From contig RPFO01000166.1 in assembly GCA_009746045.1 (NCBI GenBank), positions 116,285 through 180,284 on the forward strand: a DNA stretch of 64,000 bases. The letters run 5' to 3'. This DNA is from Mesostigma viride (taxonomy: Eukaryota > Streptophyta > Mesostigmatophyceae > Mesostigmatales > Mesostigmataceae). Shown here one piece after another: positions 33,501 through 48,200 of the stretch. The number at the start of each line of letters is the position of its first letter. Positions within the stretch are counted from its first letter, which is position 1. The position numbers were made by a program, and so were the translations under genes. Under the pieces are notes generated by a model. It was given only the letters and a program-made list of their open reading frames with translations, had not been told where the DNA came from and did no database searches.

Positions 33501-36500
33501 ACCAAGCAACCAGGATCACTAAGCAACCAGGATCACTAAGCAACCAGGATCACTAAGCAACCAGGATCACCAAGCAACCAGGATCACTAAGCAACCAGGA
33601 TCACCAAGCAACCAGGATCACCAAGCAACCAGGATCACCAAGCAACCAGGATCACTAAGCAACCAGGATCACCAAGCAACCAGGATCACCAAGCAACCAG
33701 GATCACTAAGCAACCAGGATCACCAAGCAACCAGGATCACTAAGCAACCAGGATCACTAAGCAACCAGGATCACCAAGCAACCAGGATCACCAAGCAACC
33801 AGGATCACTAAGCAACCAGGATCACCAAGCAACCAGGATCACTAAGCAACCAGGATCACTAAGCAACCAGGATCACTAAGCAACCAGGATCACCAAGCAA
33901 CCAGGACTACTAAGCAACCAGGATCACCAAGCAACCAGGATCACCAAGCAACCAGGACTACTAAGCAATCAGGATCACCAAGCAACCAGGATCACCAAGC
34001 AACCAGGACTACTAAGTAACCAGGATCACTAAGCAACCAGGATCACTAAGCAACCAGGATCACCAAGCAACCAGGATCACTAAGCAACCAGGATCACTAA
34101 GCAACCAGGATCACTAAGCAACCAGGATCACTAAGCAACCAGGATCACCAAGCAACCAGGATCACTAAGCAACCAGGATCACCAAGCAACCAGGACTACT
34201 AAGCAACCAGGACTACTAAGTAACCAGGATCACTAAGCAACCAGGATCACTAAGCAACCAGGATCACCAAGCAACCAGGACTACTAAGCAACCAGGACTA
34301 CTAAGTAACCAGGATCACTAAGTAACCAGGATCACCAAGCAACCAGGATCACCAAGCAACCAGGACTACTAAGTAACCAGGATCACTAAGCAACCAGGAT
34401 CACTAAGCAACCAGGATCACCAAGCAACCAGGATCACCAAGCAACCAGGATCACCAAGCAACCAGGATCACTAAGCAACCAGGATCACCAAGCAACCAGG
34501 ATCACTAAGCAACCAGGATCACCAAGCAACCAGGATCACCAAGCAACCAGGATCACCAAGCAACCAGGATCACCAAGCAACCAGGATCACTAAGCAACCA
34601 GGATCACCAAGCAACCAGGATCACCAAGCAACCAGGATCACTAAGCAACCAGGATCACCAAGCAACCAGGATCACTAAGCAACCAGGATCACCAAGCAAC
34701 CAGGATCACCAAGCAACCAGGATCACCAAGCAACCAGGATCACTAAGCAACCAGGATCACTAAGCAACCAGGATCACTAAGCAACCAGGATCACTAAGCA
34801 ACCAGGATCACTAAGCAACCAGGATCACCAAGCAACCAGGATCACTAAGCAACCAGGATCACCAAGCAACCAGGATCACCAAGCAACCAGGATCACTAAG
34901 CAACCAGGATCACTAAGCAACCAGGATCACCAAGCAACCAGGATCACTAAGCAACCAGGATCACCAAGCAACCAGGATCACTAAGCAACCAGGACTACTA
35001 AGCAACCAGGATCACCAAGCAACCAGGATCACTAAGCAACCAGGATCACCAAGCAACCAGGATCACCAAGCAACCAGGATCACTAAGCAACCAGGATCAC
35101 CAAGCAACCAGGATCACTAAGCAACCAGGACTACTAAGCAACCAGGATCACCAAGCAACCAGGATCACTAAGCAACCAGGATCACCAAGCAACCAGGATC
35201 ACCAAGCAACCAGGACTACTAAGCAACCAGGATCACCAAGCAACCAGGATCACTAAGCAACCAGGATCACCAAGCAACCAGGATCACTAAGCAACCAGGA
35301 CTACTAAGCAACCAGGATCACCAAGCAACCAGGATCACTAAGCAACCAGGATCACCAAGCAACCAGGATCACCAAGCAACCAGGACTACTAAGCAACCAG
35401 GATCACCAAGCAACCAGGATCACCAAGCAACCAGGACTACTAAGCAACCAGGATCACCAAGCAACCAGGATCACCAAGCAACCAGGATCACCAAGCAACC
35501 AGGATCACCAAGCAACCAGGATCACTAAGCAACCAGGATCACTAAGCAACCAGGATCACCAAGCAACCAGGATCACTAAGCAACCAGGATCACTAAGCAA
35601 CCAGGATCACTAAGCAACCAGGACTACTAAGCAACCAGGATCACTAAGCAACCAGGATCACTAAGCAACCAGGATCACTAAGCAACCAGGATCACCAAGC
35701 AACCAGGATCACTAAGCAACCAGGATCACTAAGCAACCAGGATCACTAAGCAACCAGGACTACTAAGCAACCAGGATCACTAAGCAACCAGGATCACCAA
35801 GCAACCAGGATCACTAAGCAACCAGGATCACCAAGCAACCAGGATCACTAAGCAACCAGGACTACTAAGCAACCAGGATCACCAAGCAACCAGGATCACT
35901 AAGCAATCAGGATCACCAAGCAACCAGGACTACTAAGCAACCAGGATCACCAAGCAACCAGGATCACTAAGCAATCAGGATCACCAAGCAACCAGGATCA
36001 CCAAGCAACCAGGATCACCAAGCAACCAGGATCACTAAGCAACCAGGATCACTAAGCAACCAGGATCACCAAGCAACCAGGATCACCAAGCAACCAGGAT
36101 CACCAAGCAACCAGGATCACCAAGCAACCAGGATCACTAAGCAACCAGGATCACTAAGCAACCAGGATCACTAAGCAACCAGGATCACTAAGCAATCAGG
36201 ATCACCAAGCAACCAGGACTACTAAGCAACCAGGATCACCAAGCAACCAGGATCACTAAGCAATCAGGATCACCAAGCAACCAGGATCACCAAGCAACCA
36301 GGATCACCAAGCAACCAGGATCACTAAGCAACCAGGATCACTAAGCAACCAGGATCACCAAGCAACCAGGATCACCAAGCAACCAGGATCACCAAGCAAT
36401 CAGGATCACCAAGCAACCAGGATCACTAAGCAACCAGGATCACTAAGCAACCAGGATCACTAAGCAACCAGGATCACTAAGCAACCAGGACTACTAAGCA

Positions 36501-39500
36501 ACCAGGATCACTAAGCAACCAGGATCACCAAGCAACCAGGATCACCAAGCAACCAGGACTACTAAGCAACCAGGATCACCAAGCAACCAGGATCACTAAG
36601 CAACCAGGATCACTAAGCAACCAGGATCACTAAGCAACCAGGATCACCAAGCAACCAGGATCACTAAGCAACCAGGATCACCAAGCAACCAGGATCACCA
36701 AGCAACCAGGATCACCAAGCAACCAGGATCACTAAGCAACCAGGATCACCAAGCAACCAGGATCACTAAGCAACCAGGATCACTAAGCAACCAGGATCAC
36801 TAAGCAACCAGGATCACCAAGCAACCAGGACTACTAAGCAACCAGGATCACCAAGCAACCAGGATCACCAAGCAACCAGGACTACTAAGCAATCAGGATC
36901 ACCAAGCAACCAGGATCACCAAGCAACCAGGACTACTAAGTAACCAGGATCACTAAGCAACCAGGATCACTAAGCAACCAGGATCACCAAGCAACCAGGA
37001 TCACTAAGCAACCAGGATCACTAAGCAACCAGGATCACTAAGCAACCAGGATCACTAAGCAACCAGGATCACTAAGCAACCAGGATCACCAAGCAACCAG
37101 GATCACTAAGCAACCAGGATCACCAAGCAACCAGGATCACCAAGCAACCAGGATCACCAAGCAACCAGGATCACTAAGCAACCAGGATCACCAAGCAACC
37201 AGGATCACCAAGCAACCAGGACTACTAAGCAACCAGGACTACTAAGCAACCAGGATCACTAAGCAACCAGGACTACTAAGCAGGCAGATAGCAGAATTGG
37301 GAAACCAAAAGGAAAAAAAGGGAAGACTAGTGAGCAACCTAACGAATGTAACCAAGCAACCAAACAGGCTTGCGCACACGCCTCACCTGCCGCCATCCAT
37401 TACAACATTCTATAGATGACTTAGCATTACATGATATACATGCCAAATCAAGTGATCAGACCAGAGTGCTAGCCGCCTCACCTGCCATCATACCGGTGAT
37501 GAAACACGAGCACAAATAGCCACCTGAGCAAGCAAGCGGGCATGACCCACACATCACCTGCCGCCATGAGCTATGCTGTGACGGTACCAGTGATAAAGCC
37601 ATGGGTAGGGAGCCATGGGCAAACAAGCGGGCGTGGCCAGCAGCTTACCTGATGAGCTATGTGGCATGACATGGGCTATTATTAGTCAGGTCTTCTGATA
37701 AATATCTTCATATTTTTTGCCATTTATGGCAGGACCGGTGCTGAAACACGAGTAGTGACAGCCACCTGAGCATTCAAATGAGCAAGTCCCCCTCACCTGC
37801 CGCCATGAGCTCCGCCACGTGCTGCACCACCAGCTCCGCCTCACCACGGTTGTACAGGGACCCTGTGCCGCTGTTGTGTGGGAAAAAAGGGGGTTTCATC
37901 AGACCAAAGCGAGAGGGGGGGGGGGGGAGGGATAACAGGGCTCCGTTAGAACAGCGCAACAAGAGGTTGAGCCGATGTGGCTTGTGGGGCATTGGTACCA
38001 ACTTTTGACACACGTCCACATTTAGCGCTTCTATCTTCTGTTCACTTACTTCACTGTTTTCTTCCCCCCTCTTTTCCAAACCTTTGATTTCCTCACTTTT
38101 CTCGATTTCCTCTCCTTCTCTTCCTGCATTTCTCTTTCTTCTCTTTCTTCCCTTTCTTCTCTTTCTTCTCTTTCTTCTCTTTCTTCTCTTTCTTCTCTTT
38201 CTTCTCTTTCTTCTCTTTCTTCTCTCTCTCTTCTTTCGCACGTGATGCAAGCCAAAAACAGGCAGCGTGGCCACACAAGCACATAGTAACAGCCATTCAA
38301 CATTCAGTATATCATCCACTGTCTGGTGAGCCACATATTACCCACTCCACTTCATCATTATCCACGCCAATTTTTTCTATCCACCTACCTGGTGGCGTAC
38401 TTAGGGGTACCGTCAGGGCGCCAGGCACAATGTGCATGGGCCACATACTTGGCGGCATTACTGGAGCATCCAGGAGATCACTCACCTCAGCTGGTACACT
38501 AAAAACAATAACAAAGGGCATCCAGGATATCACTCACCTCAGCTGGTACGCTAAAAACAATAACCTAGGGCATCCAGGAGATCACTCACCTCAGCTGGTA
38601 CACTAAAAACAATAACCTAGGCCATCCAGGAGATCACTCACCTCAGCTGGTACGCTAATAGCAACACTAATCTCACACACCACATACTCGGTGGTGAGGA
38701 CAGGGCAGCAGCGAGCCAGAGATAAGCATGATCCCATCCCTTAGCCGCGCACTCGAGGGTCCTAGTGGGGATCAGGTAGTACATAACTAACAAACTCCTT
38801 TGCCCTCTACTCGGTGGTATGAATAGAATACCTTGCTAGTACGGATGACCAGGTCTTGTTTTCGTGTCCTTTGCCACCTGCTCGGCGTCTGCCATCTCCC
38901 TATACTCGTCTAAGAACTATTATACTCCCCATCATCTGCCACCTATTCGGTGGAATAATGAGGACTACCTGACATCAGATACTCTCTACTCAAGGTCACC
39001 TACTAGATGGTACAATTAGGACCATGATAAGGGTATAAACACTCTAAACATGTGCCACCTACTCGGATGGTACGATGAGGACTACCTGACATCAAACGCT
39101 CTCTAGTCATGTGCCACGTACTCGGGGTCCACCATCTCCTCGCACCCCTCCAGCAGCGCGCCCCCCCTTCGGCGCAGGTCGATGAAGAGCATGGGCGACC
39201 GGGTGGCGCGCGTGCGCTGTACGTCGCGGCTGGTGGCTAGCGTGCGCCCGCGCGCGGCCGGCGCCGTCAGCAGCTGCCCCTGGTACATCTCCTGGGACGA
39301 CCACGCGGCGATGCTGATGCACATGCGGTACTGCATCTGCAGGGGGGGGGGGAAGGGGTGGGAGGGGGGGAGTGGCATGCACATGAGTGTGTGTGGGGAA
39401 AGAGGAGTGGGGCGGTGAGAAACGTGGCTAGGCTGACGGCATGGGATGAGACGAAGAAAGAGACGAAGAATGGCATTGGCGAGGATGAGGCCGGTGGTGG

Positions 39501-42500
39501 GGTAGCGGTGGCGGTGGCTAAAAGGCCATTAAGGGGACAGTGGGGCAGTCTATCCCTTTGTGAGAATGGCCAGGAGGCGCCCATGGCAGACAAGCGCAAT
39601 GGTCGGGGCAGAACTGATGAAGTCAGCAGGGACATAAAAAAGGGGGATATACAGGGGCATGAACAAGGGCACAAACAAGGGCCTACATAAGGGCAAAACA
39701 AGGGCATAAACAAGGGCATATGCTATGGGACATCGAGGGACATAGACAAGGGTATAAACAAGGGCATAAGTGAAGGCGGTGACTCGGCTACACGGTACCA
39801 CAGGGTTTTACACAAGGTGGCCGACAGCACACAGATTACATGGCATGGTTGTCTCCTTGATAGAGGCTGTGTAGTGTTCGGCTATAGAGTGGCAAGCGCT
39901 ATGGGGCTGGCCAACAGCGCCGCATGACGAACAAGGACTGACCTGCAGCGTGGTCACCAGAGCCCCCGAGTAGAGCGACACCGCCCTCTCCATCAGCGAG
40001 CGGTTCAGCCCCCCTTGCACCGCGTCACGCGCGATCACCGTGGGCGCCAGCTGGCGGGTTGTGCCGTCAGGGATGGGTGGCAGGAAGCAGGCGGGGGCGC
40101 TCACGACAGAGTGTCAGCACTATATGGAGCCAATTTGGAATGTTTGGCAAGTTAGTAAACATTCCAAATAGCAAATATTTTGTTGGGTTAGTAAATACGC
40201 GTGATTTGTAATGATGGTACAAGAAGTATCCATAGAAGCAAAATCTGGGAACTTGCACATGTATGACGCAAATAGGCAACCAAGAGCTGATAGAAATGCT
40301 CATACCATAGCAGTAAGATATGCTACCACAGGTACATGGTTGTGCTGTTTTGTATTCCGGGAGATGACCGATGGAGGGCTTCATGTGCTCAGAGTCAAAA
40401 TGTGGTTGCCACTGGTTGAGTGTTTACCGGTACGCTACCCTTCGTTTCTCCTTTTCAAAACCTGCCCTTTCCTCACAAAAACCCACCCATCCCTGGCACA
40501 AAATCCAGCAACCAACGATGCCAGGTAGAAAGGTAGGAAGAACAGCCTGCAATCGTTATAAGGTCGAGTGAAGACAAGGTTATACATTGTCAAGTGTACG
40601 TGATGTCATATTATTGTGACACCTGGCGCACGCCCGATGCCCCGCACGTACCTGGCAGTCATCACCCGCCAAGATGGCTCGCCGACCCCTGATCAGGGGG
40701 ATCCAGGTGGATGGCTCCGTGGCCTGGTGACAGCAAATATGAGCCCAAACAGAGGCATGTGGACCGATTTCTAAATAAGCACAGACGCATGTGGAACGAT
40801 TTCTAAAGAAGCCTAATCATCACACTACAACGCCATTACTGGAACACAAGGGCTTTGTGGCGTGGTGGTGCAAGCAGGGGTCGAGCCACCCATCGACCGA
40901 TAATGTACCGGGTCACAGTTACGAAATCCTTGAGTCAGTCGTTGACACAGAACCAAGTCCATATACTCAATTAATTAATTCATCAATTAGCACGAAGACT
41001 GCGTTAACACAAAGTCCATCTACTTACCAGGCCATCTCCATGAGTGGAACTGGCTAAGGCTACTACTTACTTGCCCACCACACCTTTTCAAGTCCCTGCT
41101 AGATGAGGTCACTGGTCAGTCCTGTGGCAGGCCGCACGCACTGAACGAGATGCGGCCTGTGCAAAACGCATCCTGCCCATGCAGCATGGGAGACACTATA
41201 GCACACCTCCCGAGCGCCCACACTAAGCTCCACTTGGGCTCAGTCAATATCATTCATTTTGCGGCTGCAAGAATTGTGTTCCCTGCTCACCCACACCATG
41301 GCGCGCCAAAGTTGTACCTCAACCGCCAATGCATAGCTCGAGCTTGGGGTTGAGGGTATCTGCAAAACTTGGAGCCATCGACCCACTTAACAGCTGTTGA
41401 GTATGCCTATGCTCATTACCACGCATGACATGTGAGATGCATCACAACATGCAAACTGCCGTCCCTGCCATCCTGCACATTATCTCCCGAAACAACCTCG
41501 CCCGTGCAAGACCTAAAGACTCCAAGTTAGGCGTACCCTAACAATCCAGGCTGGTTAGCATGGGTCCCCATACACAGCATGCCACCAGAAAAGACGAGTG
41601 TGCCCCCTGGGTCCCTGGCGCTCCGTACCTGCGCGGCCTCATCCACCACCACGACGTCAAACGGCGGCTGTAGACGTGGTGATGGGGGCAAGCAGGGGTA
41701 GTGAGAGACGTTTGCCAGGAAATGCGCATTAATAGACAATCAAGAATAGTTAAGGCCGAGAGGGCGGAAAAAGGAAACCCAAAGGTAGCCAGGTTTGATG
41801 ATATACAGGTACCAGCGATAAGTTGTGTGCAAAGTTGTGCTCAAAGTTGTGCTCAAACTTACGTGCAAACTAGTGTGCGACGCAGTGTGCAAACTTGGGC
41901 GCAAAGATGTGTACAACCTTGTGTGCTAAGCTGTGTGCAAACCTGTTTACAAAGCTGTGTGCAAAGTTGTGTGCAAAGTTGTTTACAAATTAATTAATTA
42001 AACACGTGCTTCCGGTGGAGAGTCACGGAGCACCAGAGTACTTTTTATCCCTGAGTGTGCACAGCGGGTAGGGGGGCAGAGACCCCCCCCTTCCCTCATG
42101 CCACAGGCAAGCCACAGGGTGCACAATCAGACCCACCAAAACGATCCAGCATCCCCTGTGGGTTTGTTTGGTTGTTTACAAAGCCGTGTTTACAAAGTTG
42201 TGTGCAAAGTTGTGCGCAAAGTTGTGTGCAAAGTTGGATGAGGCGAGCAGGAGAACTCTGCTCACAAAGTAGCGTGAAAATTAATATCTGCAGCTCATGC
42301 AACCTTCCCTTCCCCTCCAACACCCTGTCCCCCTCCTGTCCCCATCTATACCACATTCCCACCCCCCACCTCCTGGCCCCCACCTCATAAGATAACCACC
42401 CCGTGTCCCAATGACGGCACTCCCCCCATTCTCCAATAGCCTCGCTTGCCTAACCAACCCTTCACCAGCCCTTATTCAGCCTTGCACAACACCCACCCGC

Positions 42501-43650
42501 GTGCGGATGTATGGTAAACCCGCCCATTCTCCAACCGCCTTCCCCTGGTTCAGCAGCCCGTAACCAACCCATCACCAACCCATCACCAACCTCAGAAGAT
42601 ACCCACCTGAGTCTGGAGGATGGCATCCCATCAACATCGAGTGGACATACGTCTTGTATACAAAAAGATAACAGGACGTGATACCCTCCTGAGTCCGCAT
42701 GATGGCATCCCATCAACATCCAGTGGACATACGTCTTGTATACAAAAGATACCAGGACGTGATACCCACCTGAGTCCGCATGATGGCATCCCATCAACAT
42801 CGAGTGGACATACCTCTTGTATACAAAAAGATAACAGGATGTGATACCCACCTGAGTCCGCATGATGGCATCCCATCAACATCTATCCGTAGTGGAGTTA
42901 CGTATCGTACTAACTAAATTAAATGCCAACAGGATGTAGTACTCTCCCACCTGCGTCTGAATGATGGCATCCCCTGCGCCCGTGTTGGTGCACAGCACGA
43001 CTTCCGCCTCCGCCATCAGCTTGGTGACCTGCGTCCGTCACAAACGCATGCCAAGCAACGCACAAAGGCAAGCGCAAGCGCAAAGCAAGAGCAAGCAGCT
43101 CCCTAGCGGCCTGGTCAGGGTGGAGGAGATCCGCAGATGCCATAAGAGACGGCACAAGGCTATTATATGCCTTGCCTTGTGCTTCCAGGGCTAGTCAGGG
43201 TAGAAGGAATGGCAGTCGGCAGCTGGACACGCAAAAGAAACAATGCAAGTTATATATAACACTCGTAACTACCTCTCGGCACGTGAAATATATTGCATCG
43301 CTGTTTTTCGCGGCAACTGGCAGACACCAAACACATATACAACCATGACAGTGATCGCCACGTCCGGTATAAAGGGTCTGAGCATGCCCAGCTCAAACCC
43401 AAAGGCTGCCTCGCCACCGACCGGTGCGCACATCCGCAAAACATACCTGGCATGCTTCAATCTTTGCATACGCCTCGTCCGCTCCCTGTAGAGTGAAAGA
43501 CTGTGAACTGAATTAGCACCAGGGACCTCCATTTCCCAGCCAGCCCCCTATCATGCACTCCCTCACAGCAGCTAACCACCACGACCTCCTCTTATGCCCC
43601 CACCCGCCACCCTCTGTGTCCTTCTCCTATCTCCCCTTCTCCTCCTCCTT

Positions 43651-43682
<32 letters not shown>

Positions 43683-45212
43683 AGCGCGTCCTTCTCCTAT
43701 ACTCCCTCCTCTTCCCATATATCCCCCCCCCCCCACCACCACCGTGTCCTCCCATATCCCTTCCTCCTCCTCCCATCCCCCCACCCGCCACCCTCCGTGT
43801 CCTTTTCCCTTACCCACTCCTCCCCCCATCTCCCCAACCCCAACCCACCGCGTCCTTCTCAGCCTTGGCCAGCAGCCCGTTGATCTGCCGCTCGAGCGCC
43901 TTCATCTTCTTGCGCTTGTCCGCGGGCGTGCCTCCATACGCGCGCAGGCTGTCGCGCACCGCCGCGCGCTGCCGCCGGAAGGTCGCGCGCATGCTCTCCA
44001 GCTGGTCATCCACCTGGGGGTGATCAGGGGGGCGTGGGGGGGGCAGAAAAAGAGAAATATGGGGTAACAGGGGGGGGGGAGGGGCGAGAGGAAGAAGGGG
44101 GGAGATTGGGGATGGGGAGAAAGGTGGGCCAAGGGGGCGAAGGGTAGGGAGAGAGGGAAAAAGGGCAGGAGGATAAGGAACGAGGGGCATCGGTCAGTGC
44201 GGCCAAAAGAAAAGGTGCTGTTGGCAAGATACCAATACCTGCGGGCACATTGCGGTATGACGGCATGACTACCTTCCCAAGATGCTTATCAGAGTGGAAT
44301 GTTTCCCCATAACACATACTTGTGGTTAGCTCGTGTGACGCGCCTTTCGTGTGAGGAGACCGGGGAGAGTATCAAACCATGCCGTTCATTCCGTGAAATA
44401 ACGCGAGAACGCAGCCGGTGCTGTGAGTTCTTCCGCAATCTTGAGAATGCTGTCCAAGCCCCACGGCTTGTAAGAAGGCGCCATCCGCTGCCTTAGCGGC
44501 TACAAGTGACAGGCTTTGCAGTCGGAAGTGGCATCCCATTGCGACCATACTAGAGCACGCTCACAAACAGCCACCCTTTCACAAATGAAAACAAACTCTG
44601 ATGCGGCCGCCCGATCATTGGGGCACCCTCGCACTTGGCCATGCTGCACAGGGCATGAGCAAGCAGGGATGTAGCCCCATCCCGCCAGCGCGCACCGCCA
44701 GCCAGCACGTGGAACTATCAAATGCAAATGACTGCTACCGTGCTCAAGCACATGAGCACGGTAGCAAGCATGTGTTAGTAAAGCCTCATCGAGAAAGCAC
44801 GGTGTGGCCACCAATACGCAACCAAGCGAGAAAGCATGCGTGTCCGCCATCATGTGCTAGTCAACACTCATCAAGCCAGCGCAAGCGCCCACCTGCTGCG
44901 AGAGCGTGTACTGCGAGATGGAGGCGGACATGCGCGTTGGGTTGCCCAGGCGGACGACCTTGAGGCCGCGCGAGGAGAACTTGTCCACCTGCACACGCCA
45001 CCGCACAAGGAGGCATGATGCAGGATATAAGGTTCCAAGGTTCCAAGGTTCCTATCCCACATCTCTAGCCCATGATGCCGTAACTTGTCCACCTGCACAC
45101 GCCACCGCACCGCACCGCACACCGGTATATCATATTGGTGAATGGTAAATTGGAGGAGCGTTGTGTGAGCCATGGTAGTGTACGTCAATGTGTGTGGGAG
45201 AGCCAGAGGGTG

Positions 45213-45243
<31 letters not shown>

Positions 45244-48200
45244 CGGGGGAAACGGGGAAGAGCCACACCGACTTATCTAGTAAGGCAAGGGACGGAGAGG
45301 GAGAGAGGAAAGAACACAGGACAGGCACCATGTAATGTCTAGTGGACAGGTGAGCGATGCGAGCGCCGAGCAGAGAGAACAGAGACGTGCCATGCCATGC
45401 CGAATATACAGAGAGAGGAAGGGATGAGGAAAAAGAAGAGAAGTGTACCATGTTTTCCAAGCACACTAACAAAGGGAAGAAAAAGAGAGATGAGGCGCGC
45501 CATGTTTCATAATAAAAAGAGAAGATCAGAAGAAAAAAGCCAGCATCACACACACCATGTTGTCCACGGCGGCGTTGGAGGGCGCGGCCGCCAGCACGCG
45601 CTGACCCGACGCGACGAGTTCCGCCACGATCTGGGACACCACTGTGGTCTTGCCCGTGCCAGGGGGGCCCTGTGAATATGCATTCGTTTTGACAGAGAAA
45701 AGAGAGAAGCAAAGTAAAAACTTCAGGAACTGTCAAATCCTTTCAACGTGACATGCACAGGGCACCGGCTGGGGGCGCATCGTGGCGACACGTGGCTCTG
45801 CATCCACGGGGCATGCTTCGAGATCAAGTCAAGTGCTGCATGGCTGAGCATCCCCTGAAGACCGACGAGGAATAAGCCTAGCCCTTGGGGGCGTAGGACT
45901 GGGGATTAGGGTTTAGGCAGTGATGACGGCCAGCGCTCGGCACACAAAAGAAGATAACTGATGTAGATCGATGATTCCAGGCATCTTAGGGGTCGGGTCC
46001 CGCACCAAACAACTCACAAGCAGTCCAAGCGATTCGTGCTGCGATTCGTGCTGTACCATACCACGGGTGCTCTAGTACAAAAGGTCTAACCCGACCCGCT
46101 CCCCCCCCCCCCCCCCCCCCTTGAGATTGACGTAGTTGGGGTCCTCATCACCACGAGTTGCAAGCGAGCAAACAACAGTACTGACGATAAAAAAACGAGG
46201 GAAAAGACACAATTCCTCACCTGAAGAAACGCCATGGGCAGGTGCGGATCCACCCATATTGGCAAAAAAACTCTTAGTAACACAACCTTAAAAAGAGGAG
46301 AGGAGCATGACATTACCTTGATGATGACCACGGGCCGGTTTGGGTCCACCGCATGGTCCACCGCCTGCAACTGGAACTTGTCCATTGTTTCCCTGGCCGC
46401 CCGCACCTGCGCCAACCGACTCCCCACACTCCCCTCTCCTGTTTGTCCCGAAGAGCTCCCCTCCCCCTCCTGTTGCTGCTGTTTCTTAGACCGGCCCCGC
46501 CCTGCCTTCTTGCCAGTCGACTCCACCCCCGCGTTGCCGCCCTTCCCTCGGTCTGCCCCGGTGGCCACTGGGGGGGGCGCGAGCGCCGCCGGGTCCCCAA
46601 AGAGCACCTTGACCACTTTGCGGCAGTTGCTCTTGGTGACGCCGTTCACCGCCAGCGTCTCCAGCGCATCGATGTTCCGCTAACGTGGGCCGGGGAGGGG
46701 AAAGGGCCGGGGGGATGGGGTGAGGGATGGGTGGGAAATGGGTGGGGGATGCGAGAATTTAGCATAAGCAAGGAGCAACAAGTGGGGTGAGAAGGGGAGA
46801 GGGCAGCAATCTGGCCAATGACTATGCTTGTATTTAGAATCCACACGCTCGTCTCGACACCACTTGCATGCGCATAGGGCCGCTGCTGTGCCTCGATAAA
46901 CACTGAGACCATGCCCCCATAAACCATTTTGAATTAGACTGAATGACTGGGTACCAGGTGGTCAACATGACAAATAAAACCTCTGATAAATAGCCCCTCA
47001 CTGCCTCACCTCATACGTGACCTCGTTGGCGAGCGAGCGCAGCCGGTCCAGCCGAAGCGTGACCCCGAACAGACCCTGCAGTAGACCATTCACCCCCAGC
47101 ATGCCGCCAGACTCCGCCAGATCCCCCCGCGAGAGCGCAACGGTCAGGCTCTGCCCCGCAGGCGCCTCGTACACCGAGCACGGGATCGTCGGCAACAGTG
47201 CTGCCTCGTCAGGGGCAGGGACCTCAGGGTCCACCCTCAAAATGGCCACGTCCCCCGGTTGAAACGAGGACGGGGGGAGCGGGCCACGGTCAGCCCGCCG
47301 GAGGGTCATCAGGGTGTTCCCTGAGAGACCTGGGCGCGAGCTCACGGCCACCATCCCTGCCAGCGCGTCGTTCCTGTCCCTGTCCAACCCGACCATCTCT
47401 TTCTCCTTCTCCTCGATCATGAAGGCAGCCGCAGCGAGAGCCATACGTGAGGGGCCCGGGTTGCTGGTCCCGTCCTTGGGCAGGGCCCCCGGTAGCGGCT
47501 TGCAGCCGCAGCTCTCGAAATTCTCGACGACGATGCTGACCTCGCGGTCGCGTTCCACCTGCCAGGGTGGGTGGGTGGGTGGGGATCGTGAGCATAGTTC
47601 GTAATTGTAGTTAGTGGGCGGGTAGGTACACGTGAACTTGAGGGTATGAGAGGGTAGAGAGGGGGGAGTTAGAACGTGGAAGCAGAAGGGGCCTGCCCGT
47701 GAGGGATGTCAGGCACCGTGACGGGGTCACAGGGACAGCGTGCAAGGGGGGAGGGGGCTTTGATTATCAAACCATACCTCTATACCAGGACAGGGTGACC
47801 CTTAGGGCTTTAGGTCACTCTCCCGCACTAGTGATCCTAACGGAGCAAGCTTAAACCTTTTTCTTTCTTTTTTTGATAGATCACTTGGTCTCGAAAGAAC
47901 CTGCGGATGCGGGCGCAGTGCATGCCTTTTCAGTGCATGCCTTGCGTAGTCTTTTGAAGGTGGATGCGTGGCCTTGCAGGCCTTGATGGCAAATGTCGTG
48001 CTTGTCCAGGAGCATGCTGGTGGCTACGTGAGTATCCATGCGACAACTGGTAGGTGTGACTAGGGATATAGGAGTACCTACCTACACGTACTAATGGTAC
48101 TAGGTCCACGATGCTGGCTGTTACAACACACCTTGGGAGAGCTGCCTCCCTCACTTAATGATGCATGCGCCAGAATAAACATGGAATGATGCATGCGCCA

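Noticed and set aside
29560-37282. CRISPR-like array
   Set aside because: Units are contiguous 17-mers without unique spacers, in a eukaryotic intron; a minisatellite explains it.
38046-38303. Arg/Glu/Lys repeat ORF
   Set aside because: Product of a TTTCTTC tract in helicase intron 12.
43553-44190. Pro/Ser-rich ORFs on both strands
   Set aside because: They arise from C-rich intron tracts around helicase exon 6; only the 43849-44013 minus frame is coding.
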